Below are positions 9,611 through 19,630 of a DNA stretch of 64,000 nucleotides, in pieces (positions within the stretch are counted from its first letter, which is position 1; every line of letters begins with the position of its first letter). The stretch covers positions 1 to 64,000 of the forward strand of contig CAIJNI010000066.1 of the NCBI GenBank assembly GCA_903821995.1. Reading direction: 5' to 3'. The notes beneath the pieces are model-generated. The model made no database searches and was not told the DNA's origin. It saw only the letters and a program-made list of their open reading frames with translations. The position numbers and the translations under genes are program-made. The DNA is from an uncultured beta proteobacterium (GTDB lineage Bacteria > Pseudomonadota > Gammaproteobacteria > Burkholderiales > Burkholderiaceae).

Positions 9611-11746
9611 ATGACTCAAAAAAATAAAGTGAGACTTATCCTTGATGCGGTGAAAAGTTCTGGGCGCTTATCGTTAACTGCACCTGAAGGTAAAGAGGTG
9701 TGTGACGCCTACGGCATCACTGTTCCCCAAGAGGCTTTAGCGACTTCAAGTTCGCAGGCCAGTGAGTTAGCGGCTAAGATGGGTTTTCCTGTTGTCATGA
9801 AAATTGTATCCCCAGATATTTTGCATAAAACAGAAGCGGGTGGTGTGATTGTCGGCGTTAAAAGTGCGCAAGAAGCTTTAGCTGCGTTTGACACTATTAT
9901 TGCCAATGCAAAAAAATATAACAACAAAGCTACTGTCTTAGGAGTGCAAGTTCAGCAAATGATTCAAGGGGGCCAAGAAGTTATTATTGGCGCCGTTACT
10001 GATGATAGTTTTGGCAAACTAGTCGCCTTTGGCTTGGGAGGTGTACTTGTTGAAGTTTTAAAGGACATTACATTTAGACTTGCTCCTGCAACTAAAGATG
10101 ACGCGTTGTCTATGCTTGACGGTATTCAGGCTTCACAAATGCTTAAAGGTGTCAGGGGTAGTGATCCCGTGGATCGCGACGCACTAGCGCACCTGATTGT
10201 TCAAGTATCGCAACTTGTCACTGACTTTCCGGAAATTTCCGAGTTGGATTTAAACCCCGTCTTTGCAAGCAGAAACTCGGCTATTGCCGCTGACGTTCGT
10301 ATTGTTCTTAATTTTGAGCAAAAGGTTCCTCGCCATCGTCCACCTGAAGCTGAGGTTCTAGTGTCTATGAATAGGATCATGCAGCCTAAATCGGTCGCTG
10401 TGATAGGCGCATCAAATGAAGCTGGGAAGATCGGTAACTCAGTGATGAAGAATTTAATCAATGGTGGATATAAAGGAAATATTTATCCTATTCACCCTTC
10501 TGCAACTGAAATTTTAGGTTACCCCGCTTTTAAGAGCGTCAAAGATGTCCCTAGCGAGATTGATACTGCTGTTTTTGCTATTCCTGCTAAATTTGTTGCC
10601 AAAGCACTTATCGAGTGTGGGGAGAAAAAAATTGCAGGGGCAATTTTGATTCCTTCAGGTTTTGCAGAAACAGGTGAAGTTGCAATGCAAGATGAGTTGG
10701 TTGCGATTGGCCGTAAATACAATATTCGCATGATGGGGCCAAATATTTATGGGTTCTATTACACGCCAGCCAATTTATGTGCGACGTTCTGTACAGCTTA
10801 TGACGTGAAGGGTTCTGTGGCTTTATCCTCGCAGTCTGGTGGTATTGGAATGGCCATTATAGGTTTTAGTCGAGCTGCAAAAATGGGTGTGTCTGCGATT
10901 GTTGGTTTAGGTAATAAATCAGATATCGATGAAGATGATTTATTGATTTTCTTTGAACAAGATCCAAATACGCTTGTCATTGCTCAGCACTGTGAAGATT
11001 TAAAAGATGGCCGAGCTTTTGCTGAAGTTGCAAGACGGGTATCAAAGAAAAAACCTGTAATTGTTCTTAAAGCAGGGCGCACTTCAGCTGGTGCTAAAGC
11101 AGCGAGTTCTCACACAGGTGCTTTAGCTGGTAACGACAAGATTTATGAAGATGTATTCAAACAAATTGGAGTTATTAGAGCAAGAAGTCTAAGAGATTTA
11201 TTAGACTTCGCACGTGGTGTTCCGATTCTGCCAACGCCTAAGGGTGAAAACGTTGTGATCATTACTGGTGCTGGTGGCTCGGGTGTGTTGTTATCCGATG
11301 CGTGTGTGGACAATGGGCTGACCTTGATGCCAATGCCAGATGATCTTGATGCGGCATTTAGAAAGTTTATTCCGCCATTTGGAGCCGCTGGTAACCCTGT
11401 CGATATTACAGGTGGTGAGCCGCCATTAACTTACAAGAATACGGTTTTATTGGGCTTAAGTGATCCAAGGATTCATGCGCTGATCTTAGGTTATTGGCAT
11501 ACGATTGTTACTCCTCCAATGGTGTTTGCCAAAATCATGGTTGAGGCTAGGGATGAGATGCGTGCAAAGGGTATTGAAAAACCGATCGTTGCATCTCTTG
11601 CTGGAGATGTGGAAGTTGAAGAAGCAGCTCAGTATCTGTATGAGCATGGAATTCCTGCTTATGCCTACTCTACTGAAATCCCAGTTGCTGTTTTAGCAGC
11701 TAAGTACCAATGGGCTCGGGGCGCTGGACTCATTAAACCGACTTAA
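9611..11746 (+). CDS. ADP-forming acyl-CoA synthetase (acetate-CoA ligase family), ATP-grasp domain followed by CoA-binding domains
   Basis: Start reassigned to ATG 9611 (MTQKNKVRLIL). ATP-grasp segment ...FPVVMKIVSPDILHKTEAGGV, then CoA-binding ...PKSVAVIGASNEAGKIGNSVMKNL and the SSHTGALAG phospho-His region. Confidence 0.85.
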   Translation: MTQKNKVRLILDAVKSSGRLSLTAPEGKEVCDAYGITVPQEALATSSSQASELAAKMGFPVVMKIVSPDILHKTEAGGVIVGVKSAQEALAAFDTIIANAKKYNNKATVLGVQVQQMIQGGQEVIIGAVTDDSFGKLVAFGLGGVLVEVLKDITFRLAPATKDDALSMLDGIQASQMLKGVRGSDPVDRDALAHLIVQVSQLVTDFPEISELDLNPVFASRNSAIAADVRIVLNFEQKVPRHRPPEAEVLVSMNRIMQPKSVAVIGASNEAGKIGNSVMKNLINGGYKGNIYPIHPSATEILGYPAFKSVKDVPSEIDTAVFAIPAKFVAKALIECGEKKIAGAILIPSGFAETGEVAMQDELVAIGRKYNIRMMGPNIYGFYYTPANLCATFCTAYDVKGSVALSSQSGGIGMAIIGFSRAAKMGVSAIVGLGNKSDIDEDDLLIFFEQDPNTLVIAQHCEDLKDGRAFAEVARRVSKKKPVIVLKAGRTSAGAKAASSHTGALAGNDKIYEDVFKQIGVIRARSLRDLLDFARGVPILPTPKGENVVIITGAGGSGVLLSDACVDNGLTLMPMPDDLDAAFRKFIPPFGAAGNPVDITGGEPPLTYKNTVLLGLSDPRIHALILGYWHTIVTPPMVFAKIMVEARDEMRAKGIEKPIVASLAGDVEVEEAAQYLYEHGIPAYAYSTEIPVAVLAAKYQWARGAGLIKPT

Positions 11747-11787
11747 AAAGTGATCTATTTTTTATAAGAAGTTCTCGGTAATTCATT

Positions 11788-11819
11788 AAATACCAACTCC
11801 AAAAAGGTTGGTATTTTTT
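11788..11819 (+). terminator. Rho-independent terminator after the oxc-frc-acyl-CoA synthetase genes
   Basis: aaataccaac-tccaaaaag-gttggtattttt; perfect stem followed by a T run. Confidence 0.75.
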
Positions 11820-11985
11820 ATTTGGGTGTACTTGCAACAAAATCAAATAACTCACTAGCAGGTAATATAGATATTTCATAACGATTTTTCCCGCCTTTAT
11901 TCGTGAAATGTTTATAGGTAAAAAGCTTTCGATAAATAAAATTGAGTTGTGGTGGTTGACCTCTTGGGGCCGCTGTTTCGAGATA
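11818..11985 (-). pseudogene. Coding-like remnant without start codon next to the ssrA 3' end
   Basis: Minus-strand open frame between TAG and TAA: YLETAAPRGQPPQLNFIYRKLFTYKHFTNKGGKNRYEISILPASELFDFVASTPK*. No ATG; family not recognised. Confidence 0.3.
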
Positions 11986-12010
11986 CTATATAGAATATAG
12001 CTCAGAAAGC

Positions 12011-12036
12011 AAAAAACCCCTTTTTACAGGGGTTTC
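12011..12036 (-). terminator. Rho-independent terminator of ssrA
   Basis: Plus strand aaaaaacccctttttacaggggtttc. On the minus strand this is a CCCC/GGGG stem followed by TTTTTT, directly downstream of the tmRNA CCA end. Confidence 0.75.
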
Positions 12037-12048
12037 GTGTTTAATACT

Positions 12049-12407
12049 TGGTGGAACCGGCGGGAATCGAACCCGCGTCCGCAAATCCTCTACATAAAGT
12101 TCTACATACTTAGTTGTGTCATTTATTTTAGGTCTGGCAGCGCGGACCAACACGCTCTGACAAAACGATTCACTTTAGTTTTAGCTCCGTTAATAGTGAC
12201 CCCTAACGGCACGATCCGATAAATATGACCTTAGATGGTATTTCTACCCCAGCCTATCGGCAAGCTGGTCTAAGGGCAACCGCAATTAAGCGGCTAGTGC
12301 GTAACGTTCGTCGTTAGCAGTTATTACATTCCCATTGATTTACGAGATAACGGGTCCTCGGTATGCCCTTCATGCTTCGCAATCCACGTCGAAACCATGT
12401 CGGTCCC
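12049..12407 (-). ncRNA. ssrA: Transfer-messenger RNA (tmRNA)
   Basis: 5' GGGACCGACATGGTTTCGACG and 3' CGGGTTCGATTCCCGCCGGTTCCACCA pair as a tRNA-like acceptor stem. The internal tag ORF at 12318-12286 (minus) reads GCTAACGACGAACGTTACGCACTAGCCGCTTAA = ANDERYALAA*. Confidence 0.97.
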
Positions 12408-12449
12408 ATGTTGATGCAATGCATAGCTGGTCATACATTATAACTTTTA

Positions 12450-13115
12450 TCAGGAAAACAAAATAGCCTTAATATCCGAAGGGGTCTTAACGATATAATC
12501 TGCTCCCCATTCATTTGGAGGAACATTGTTTGGCCAATAGCCATAGGCTGCAGCCATTGTTTTCATGCCGGCAGCTTGACCCGCTTCAATATCTCGTTTG
12601 TCATCACCAATATAGATAGAAGTTTCTGGATTAACACGAGCTAATTTGGTAGCGAAGAGAATTGGATCTGGGTGAGGTTTGGCATGTGGAGTCGTATCGC
12701 CGCTGACAATCACATTGGTGCGTTTATCAAGACCAATGCTTTTGACAAGACGCTTTGTATATCTCGAATGTTTATTGGTAATGATGCCCCAAGGAATTTT
12801 TTCGTCATCAAGTAAGGTTAATAACTCATCAATACCCTCAAAGAATTTACTTTCAACATGAATCTCGTTTTCATAATTTCTCAAAAATTCTTCTTGTAGG
12901 ATTTTATAGTCTCGATGCTCAGGAGTGATGCCAAAAGCAATGCTGAGTAGGCCCCGTGCTCCGGATGATGCATGGGGTCGATAATTATCTTTGTTGATCA
13001 TCGGTAGCAAGCGGTCAAGCCGCATTTTATTGGCAGCCCCTGCTAAGTCTGGGGCGGTATCTACTAGAGTTCCATCTAAATCAAAAAAGACACTCTCAAA
13101 CAAACATACACTCAT
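12450..13115 (-). CDS. gph: Phosphoglycolate phosphatase (HAD family)
   Basis: FFDLDGTLVDTAPDLAGAAN, YIGDDKRDIEAGQAAGM; overlaps the ubiG-like gene start. Confidence 0.88.
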   Translation of the reverse strand: MSVCLFESVFFDLDGTLVDTAPDLAGAANKMRLDRLLPMINKDNYRPHASSGARGLLSIAFGITPEHRDYKILQEEFLRNYENEIHVESKFFEGIDELLTLLDDEKIPWGIITNKHSRYTKRLVKSIGLDKRTNVIVSGDTTPHAKPHPDPILFATKLARVNPETSIYIGDDKRDIEAGQAAGMKTMAAAYGYWPNNVPPNEWGADYIVKTPSDIKAILFS

Positions 13116-13828
13116 AACTCAGTAATTCTTTCTGGTTTTCTTGCGGCAATAAAATAATTAACATCGACATTTCCACCAAGGGTGTAGGTTTGTGTCAAAG
13201 GGTTGTAATGTAAACCTGTCATGTCGACGATTTCTAAATCAGTAGACCTTATGAATTGACTTAATTCGGAGGGCTTGATAAATTTTGCATAATCATGAGT
13301 TCCTTTGGGTAGAAGATTTAGGATATATTCTGCGCCAATGATAGCCATTAGATATGACTTTAAGTTGCGATTTAGGGTGCTAAAAAATAACCATGCACCG
13401 GGTTTAGCAAGTTTTGCACATGAACTAATCACTGATAGTGGATCTGGAACATGCTCGAGCATTTCCATGCAGGTCACAATATCAAAGTGGTTTGGATGAG
13501 TGGTAGCTAATGATTCAACACTAATGAGTTCATATTCTAGAGTTGTTTGTGTCTCAAGTGCATGTAACTTTGCCACGCTAAGTGCTTTCTCAGACAAATC
13601 AATACCTTTTGCTTGCGCGCCAACTAGAGCCATTGATTCCGAGAGTATTCCGCCTCCACAACCGACATCTAGAGTTTTTGCTTGGGATAATTCAACAAAG
13701 CTTTGAATCCATTTGAGGCGAAGAGGGTTAATCTCGTGAAGAGGCTTAAATTCACTGGTAGGATCCCACCATCGGCTTGCTAGTTCGCTGAACTTATCTA
13801 GTTCAGCTTGATCTTTATTCTCATTCAT
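13112..13828 (-). CDS. ubiG: Bifunctional 2-polyprenyl-6-hydroxyphenol methylase/3-demethylubiquinol 3-O-methyltransferase
   Basis: FSELASRWWDPTSEFKPLHEINPLRL and DVGCGGGILSESMA are UbiG signatures. Confidence 0.93.
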   Translation of the reverse strand: MNENKDQAELDKFSELASRWWDPTSEFKPLHEINPLRLKWIQSFVELSQAKTLDVGCGGGILSESMALVGAQAKGIDLSEKALSVAKLHALETQTTLEYELISVESLATTHPNHFDIVTCMEMLEHVPDPLSVISSCAKLAKPGAWLFFSTLNRNLKSYLMAIIGAEYILNLLPKGTHDYAKFIKPSELSQFIRSTDLEIVDMTGLHYNPLTQTYTLGGNVDVNYFIAARKPERITEL

Positions 13829-13844
13829 TGATAAGTTTACCCAT

Positions 13845-13874
13845 TAAAAAAGCCCGGTAGTACCGGGCCTTTTA
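13845..13874 (-). terminator. Rho-independent terminator downstream of the OmpA-family gene
   Basis: aaaaaagcccggtagtaccgggccttttt; perfect cccggta/taccggg stem with flanking A/T runs. Confidence 0.75.
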
Positions 13875-13893
13875 GTTTAAAGCAACTAAGTAA

Positions 13894-14529
13894 TTATTGT
13901 GTAACTGGCTTTGTACCAATAACTTCAATTACTGAACGACGGTTAAGTGCACGTCCAGCAGCTGTTTTGTTATCGCCAACTGGCTCAGCGAATCCTTTAC
14001 CTTCAGTGTAAACACGACCAGTTTCAACACCATTCTTTGTCAAGTAAGCTTTAACAGCTTCAGCACGCTTTAACGAGAGTGTTTTATTGTATTTTGCAGA
14101 TCCTACGTTATCTGTGAAACCGATAACAATAATCACTTCAACTGTTACACCCTTAAGCTTTGCAACTAATTCATTTAACTTTTGAGTTCCTTCTGGCTTA
14201 AGAACTGACTTGTCAAAGTCAAATAAAGCATCAGCGAAAAGAGTTACTTTTGAACTTGTAACAACTGGAGCAGCAGGTGCAGCAGGCGCAGCTTTTGCAA
14301 CAGGAGCTACTTTTTTAAGTGCGCCATCACAATCAGCCGCTGCAGTTGCAGGCGTCCAGTTGTTCTCACGCCAGCACAATGTTGAATCAGCACCGGATCG
14401 AACAATGTTGCCGCTACCAGAATTGATGTTATCGATAGTGCCAGGTTGTTGCGCGTTAGCAAAACCTAAAAAAACCAAAAGTGTCAATAAGGAAACTTTG
14501 GTTGTCAATTTACGGATGAATGTATTCAT
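13894..14529 (-). CDS. OmpA family outer-membrane/peptidoglycan-binding protein
   Basis: Signal peptide; VTLFADALFDFDKSVLKPEGTQKLNEL and the C-terminal OmpA domain (GFTDNVGSAKYNKTLSLKRAEAVKAYL). Confidence 0.9.
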   Translation of the reverse strand: MNTFIRKLTTKVSLLTLLVFLGFANAQQPGTIDNINSGSGNIVRSGADSTLCWRENNWTPATAAADCDGALKKVAPVAKAAPAAPAAPVVTSSKVTLFADALFDFDKSVLKPEGTQKLNELVAKLKGVTVEVIIVIGFTDNVGSAKYNKTLSLKRAEAVKAYLTKNGVETGRVYTEGKGFAEPVGDNKTAAGRALNRRSVIEVIGTKPVTQ

Positions 14530-14689
14530 TATTGGTCCCTGAATCTGTTTAATGTTAAATATGCGAGTTGAAATTACTTCTACTAGTATAACAGTTCATA
14601 AGTTAATGGTAGTTACAGTGTGGCTTTGATGCAACTAGCAAAAAAAGCGAAGGTTTAGGGGCAAAAATTTCGCATGATAAAATAATGAC

Positions 14690-17395
14690 ATGGAACAAGC
14701 CGCTAAAGAAACACTACCCGTATCACTAGAAGATGAAATGCGGCGGTCCTATTTGGACTATGCCATGAGCGTCATCGTTGGAAGGGCCTTGCCCGATGCT
14801 AGAGATGGTCTAAAACCCGTGCATCGGCGGGTTTTATTCGCTATGCATGAGCTCAATAATGACTGGAACAGGGCCTATAAGAAGTCTGCCCGTATTGTTG
14901 GTGATGTGATTGGTAAGTACCATCCCCACGGAGATTCTGCCGTTTATGACACGATTGTTCGAATGGCGCAGAACTTTTCTTTAAGATACATGCTTGTTGA
15001 TGGGCAGGGAAACTTTGGTTCAGTAGACGGTGATAATGCAGCAGCGATGCGTTATACCGAAATTCGTTTATCTAAGATAGCTCATGAGTTGTTAGCCGAT
15101 ATTGATAAAGAAACTGTTGATTTTGGTCCCAACTATGATGGCAGTGAGCATGAACCGCTCATTCTTCCAGCAAAAATACCTAACTTATTAATTAATGGCT
15201 CGTCGGGTATTGCGGTGGGGATGGCAACCAATATTCCCCCACACAATATTGACGAAATTATTTCGGCATGCCTACATTTATTGGCTAATGCGGACTGTAC
15301 GATTGATGATTTAATTGAGTTTGTTCCTGCTCCAGACTTTCCGACTGGCGGAATTATATATGGAATTCAAGGGGTTAGAGAAGGTTATCGAACTGGCCGT
15401 GGTCGGGTGATCATGCGTGCTAAAACGCACTTTGAAGACATGGAAAAAGGACAGCGTCAGTCCATTATTGTTGACGAACTGCCTTATCAAGTTAATAAAA
15501 AGAACTTACTAGAGCGAATTGCTGAATTAGTCACCGAGAAAAAGGTTGAAGGAATTTCAGATATTCGAGACGAATCTGATAAGTCAGGAATGAGAGTTGT
15601 TATTGAGCTCAAGCGTGGCGAGGTACCTGAGGTTGTTCTTAATAACCTGTATAAGAACACCCAATTACAAGATAATTTTGGTATGAATATGGTGGCTTTG
15701 GTGGATAACCAGCCTCGATTACTGAATTTGAAGCAAATGTTGGAGTGCTTTTTGCGTCATCGACGTGAAGTTGTAACACGTAGAACATTATTTGAATTGA
15801 AAAAAGCTAGAGATCGGGGACACGTTTTAGAAGGTTTAGCGGTCGCTTTAGCCAATATTGATGAATTTATTGCCCTAATTAAGGCTGCACCAAATCCGCC
15901 CGAGGCTAAAAAAGAATTGATGCATCAAGCATGGGATTCTTCCGTCGTTAGAGAAATGCTTTCTCGTGCAGAGACGAATACAGTGGGTGGGCGAAACTCC
16001 TATCGACCAGACCGCTTGCCAATGCATTTAGGACTTCAAGAAGATGGTCTGTATCGTCTTTCAGAAGATCAAGCACAAGAAATTTTGCAAATGCGTTTGC
16101 AACGTTTAACTGGTTTAGAGCAGGAAAAGATTGTTGAAGAGTACAAAGAAGTTATGACTCAAATTACTGATCTTCTAGATTTGTTATCGCGTCCTGAAAG
16201 AGTGACAGATGTCATTCGTGAAGAATTAATGAAGGCTAAGTCTGAATTTGGTCAAGAAGGATCAGACAATGGCCGGCGCTCATATATTGAGATGAATGCA
16301 ACTGAGTTATTCACAGAGGATTTAATTACGCCTCAAGACTTAGTTGTGACTTTGTCAAACACGGGCTATATGAAGAGTCAGCCTCTTACAGAATACCGTG
16401 CTCAAAAACGAGGTGGTCGTGGTAAACAGGCCACTACGACAAAAGATGAAGATTGGATACAGACTTTATTTGTAGCTAATACTCACGATACTATTTTGTG
16501 TTTTTCTGATCGTGGCCGTTTGTATTGGTTAAAAGTATGGGAAGTTCCTCAGGGAAGTCGTACATCGAGGGGTAAACCTATTATCAATATGTTCCCGTTA
16601 ATTGATGGCGAAAAGATCACAGTGATCCTTCCGATCAAAGGTTATGTCGAGAATCAATATGTCTTTATGGCTACACGACAAGGGGTTGTTAAAAAATCTC
16701 GCTTAAGTGATTTTTCTAATCCACGCAAAGGTGGAATCATTGCTGTTGATTTAGATGATGGCGATCATTTAGTCGGTGCCGAGATTACAGATGGACATCA
16801 TGATGTGATGCTGTTTTCTGACGGTGGCAAAGCGGTCCGCTTTGACGAAAATGATGTCAGGCCAATGGGTAGAACAGCTCGCGGCGTAAGGGGAATGAAT
16901 TTGGGTGCTGGTCATCAGGTCATTGCCATGTTGGTAGCCCCCTCAGAACAGATCACGCCAATTGAGGGTGATGAAAGCCAAGTTAATTTGCCAAGTAGTG
17001 TTCTGACTGCAACTGAAAATGGCTTTGGTAAGCGAACTCCATTAGCTGAATACACTCGTCATGGTCGCGGCACTAAAGGAATGATTGCGATTCAGACGTC
17101 CGATCGTAATGGTAAGGTTGTAGCTGCTGCTCTTGTATCACCTGAAGATCAGATTATGCTCATTACAACGGGCGGAGTTCTTGTGCGAACCAGAGTTTCA
17201 GAAATTCGTGAAATGGGTCGATCAACGCAAGGTGTTACTTTAATCAGTGTTGATGATGGAACCTTCCTCTCGGGCTTGCAAAGAATTGCAGAGAGTGATT
17301 CTGAAATAGATGATGAAGAAGAGACTCAGCCAGAGGTTGATGATGCTTCAACTGATATTGGCCCAAGTGGCGAAGATTCGATAGATAATAACTAA
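14690..17395 (+). CDS. gyrA: DNA gyrase subunit A
   Basis: 901 aa; [35 protein letters not shown] and [21 protein letters not shown]. Confidence 0.98.
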   Translation: MEQAAKETLPVSLEDEMRRSYLDYAMSVIVGRALPDARDGLKPVHRRVLFAMHELNNDWNRAYKKSARIVGDVIGKYHPHGDSAVYDTIVRMAQNFSLRYMLVDGQGNFGSVDGDNAAAMRYTEIRLSKIAHELLADIDKETVDFGPNYDGSEHEPLILPAKIPNLLINGSSGIAVGMATNIPPHNIDEIISACLHLLANADCTIDDLIEFVPAPDFPTGGIIYGIQGVREGYRTGRGRVIMRAKTHFEDMEKGQRQSIIVDELPYQVNKKNLLERIAELVTEKKVEGISDIRDESDKSGMRVVIELKRGEVPEVVLNNLYKNTQLQDNFGMNMVALVDNQPRLLNLKQMLECFLRHRREVVTRRTLFELKKARDRGHVLEGLAVALANIDEFIALIKAAPNPPEAKKELMHQAWDSSVVREMLSRAETNTVGGRNSYRPDRLPMHLGLQEDGLYRLSEDQAQEILQMRLQRLTGLEQEKIVEEYKEVMTQITDLLDLLSRPERVTDVIREELMKAKSEFGQEGSDNGRRSYIEMNATELFTEDLITPQDLVVTLSNTGYMKSQPLTEYRAQKRGGRGKQATTTKDEDWIQTLFVANTHDTILCFSDRGRLYWLKVWEVPQGSRTSRGKPIINMFPLIDGEKITVILPIKGYVENQYVFMATRQGVVKKSRLSDFSNPRKGGIIAVDLDDGDHLVGAEITDGHHDVMLFSDGGKAVRFDENDVRPMGRTARGVRGMNLGAGHQVIAMLVAPSEQITPIEGDESQVNLPSSVLTATENGFGKRTPLAEYTRHGRGTKGMIAIQTSDRNGKVVAAALVSPEDQIMLITTGGVLVRTRVSEIREMGRSTQGVTLISVDDGTFLSGLQRIAESDSEIDDEEETQPEVDDASTDIGPSGEDSIDNN

Positions 17396-17427
17396 ATAAT
17401 CACTATTTATTGGGCTAGGTTGTCAAA

Positions 17428-18525
17428 ATGTCTTTTGAAAATCGCATCTATAACTTCGCACCCGGTCCCGCTACATTGCCAGAAGAGGTTCTTCTCGAGG
17501 CCAGTCATGACATCCTCAATTGGCAAAAGATAGGCGCTGGGGTTATGGAAGTGAGCCATCGTAGTAAAGCTTTTATGGCTTGCTACGAAAAAGCCTTGTC
17601 TGATATTACTGAGCTTATGCAGATTCCCTCAAATTACAAAGTTTTGTTTTTGCAAGGTGGGGCAATGGGACAAAATGCGGCCATTCCTATGAATCTCATG
17701 GGACTTGGCAAAGTTAGCTCTCAAGCTGATTTTCTTGTCAGTGGGGTGTGGTCAGAAAAATCCGCCAAAGAAGCTACGAAGTATGGCAACGCACGTGTTG
17801 TTGCAAATACAAAAAATGAAGGTTTCACCTATGTTCCTGATGTTTCCACTTGGGATCTTTCTTCAGATTCTGCATACATCCATCTTTGCACTAATGAAAC
17901 CGTAGGCGGGGTAGAAATTCATCAGTTGCCAAATGTTGGAAGTGTTCCCATCGTGGCTGATATTTCTAGCCATATGCTTTCTAGAGAGATGGATGTGAGT
18001 CAGTACGGTGTTTTATTTGGCGGTATACAAAAAAATATTGGGCCAGCAGGACTCACTATTTTAGTGGTGCGTGAAGATTTAATTGGACACGCGATGCCCA
18101 TTACTCCAACCATTTGGGACTGGAAAACTCAAGTCACGAGTGACTCAATGATTAATACACCACCCACATTTGCAATTTATTTTGCTGGAAAAGTTTTTGA
18201 ATGGATCAAAAAACAGGGTGGTGTTAAAGCAATCGAAGTCACCAATATTCAAAAAGCTAAATTACTTTATGACATTCTTGATCAAAGTGCTCTTTATGAA
18301 GGTAAAGTAGCTAAAAATAACCGTTCTAGAATGAATGTTACATTTTTCCTCAGAGATGAAAGTCTTTACGAGAAATTTTTGCAAGAAAGTCAAGAATTAG
18401 GTCTAATTGGACTTAAAGGACACAAAAGTGTTGGTGGTATCAGAGCAAGCATTTATAACGCAATGCCTTTAGCTGGTGTAAAGAAGTTAGAGGAATTTTT
18501 GAAAGATTTTGAAAGGCGAGCTTAA
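17428..18525 (+). CDS. serC: Phosphoserine aminotransferase
   Basis: YNFAPGPATLPEEVL, EVSHRSKAF, FGGIQKNIGPAGLTI. Confidence 0.97.
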   Translation: MSFENRIYNFAPGPATLPEEVLLEASHDILNWQKIGAGVMEVSHRSKAFMACYEKALSDITELMQIPSNYKVLFLQGGAMGQNAAIPMNLMGLGKVSSQADFLVSGVWSEKSAKEATKYGNARVVANTKNEGFTYVPDVSTWDLSSDSAYIHLCTNETVGGVEIHQLPNVGSVPIVADISSHMLSREMDVSQYGVLFGGIQKNIGPAGLTILVVREDLIGHAMPITPTIWDWKTQVTSDSMINTPPTFAIYFAGKVFEWIKKQGGVKAIEVTNIQKAKLLYDILDQSALYEGKVAKNNRSRMNVTFFLRDESLYEKFLQESQELGLIGLKGHKSVGGIRASIYNAMPLAGVKKLEEFLKDFERRA

Positions 18526-19607
18526 TGTCAAATGATGATGACCGTTTGCGTCCACTGCGAGACAAGATAGATAATTTAGATCGTCAGATTATTGCTTTGT
18601 TATCGGAGAGAGCATCTGTTGCGCTAGATGTTGGAAAAATAAAACATGAAACTGGGGCTCCAGTCTTTCGACCAGAACGTGAACAGCAGGTCCTAAAAAA
18701 ACTTGCGGGTATTAATCCTGGTCCAATTAAAGCAGAGGGTATCAAGGCGATTTGGACTGAGATTATGTCTGCTTGTCGTTCGGTCGAGGCGATTCAAACT
18801 GTCGCTTATTTAGGACCAATTGGGACCTTTTCAGAAGAAGCGGCGAGTAAGTTTTTTGGTTCTGGAACGCATCAAAAATCATGTCAAACATTGGATGAAA
18901 TTTTTCGTCAAGTAGAGAGTGACCATTCAGAATTTGGTGTTGTTCCTATTGAAAACTCTTCGGAAGGTGTTATTTCAAGAACCCTTGACTTATTGCTTGA
19001 GTCAAACGTTACGATTATTGGTGAAGTTTCTTTGCCGATTCGACATAACCTTCTTTCATTACATGGGCGTATGGAGGATGCTGTTCAAGTCTTAGCCCAT
19101 CCGCAAGCTTTAGCTCAATGCCAACAGTGGCTTAATAGCCATGTTCCTCAGTTACAAAGGCAGGCAGTAGCAAGTAATGGAGAGGCTGCTAAATTAGCCG
19201 CACTGAATCCACAATATTTGGCAATTGCCAGCATGAATGCTGCTCAAAGTTATGGTTTACAAATTTTATGTGAGGGTATTCAAGATGACTTGCATAATCG
19301 CACACGTTTTGTTGTCATTGGAAAACAGGCTTGTGGTCCAAGTGGTCGCGATCAAACCTCTCTCATTTTGTCTGTAGCCAATCAACCTGGAGCAGTTTAT
19401 CGATTACTTGCTCCATTAGATGAATTCAATGTCTCAATGAACCGCTTTGAATCAAGACCCGCACGAACTGGTACTTGGGAATATTACTTTTATATTGACA
19501 TTGATGGTCATCAAACGGATGTAAATGTTGCCAAGGCTTTAGACAAATTAAAAACCATTGCGGCCTATTACAAATGCTTAGGGTCTTACCCAAAAAGTTC
19601 GCTTTAA
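18525..19607 (+). CDS. pheA: Bifunctional chorismate mutase/prephenate dehydratase
   Basis: N-terminal chorismate mutase, then VAYLGPIGTFSEEAA and ESRPARTGTWEYYFYIDIDGH. Confidence 0.96.
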   Translation: MSNDDDRLRPLRDKIDNLDRQIIALLSERASVALDVGKIKHETGAPVFRPEREQQVLKKLAGINPGPIKAEGIKAIWTEIMSACRSVEAIQTVAYLGPIGTFSEEAASKFFGSGTHQKSCQTLDEIFRQVESDHSEFGVVPIENSSEGVISRTLDLLLESNVTIIGEVSLPIRHNLLSLHGRMEDAVQVLAHPQALAQCQQWLNSHVPQLQRQAVASNGEAAKLAALNPQYLAIASMNAAQSYGLQILCEGIQDDLHNRTRFVVIGKQACGPSGRDQTSLILSVANQPGAVYRLLAPLDEFNVSMNRFESRPARTGTWEYYFYIDIDGHQTDVNVAKALDKLKTIAAYYKCLGSYPKSSL

Positions 19608-19630
19608 TCTGCTTTAGAAAAGAAATTCAT

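Noticed and set aside
12037-12222. Plus-strand ORF MFNTWWNRRESNPRPQ...
   Set aside because: This is the antisense of the tmRNA tRNA-like domain and body, a classic spurious ORF over a tRNA-like T-arm.
14690-17395. Possible quinolone-resistance substitution in GyrA
   Set aside because: The QRDR reads [13 protein letters not shown], which has the wild-type-like Ser and Asp at the usual positions.
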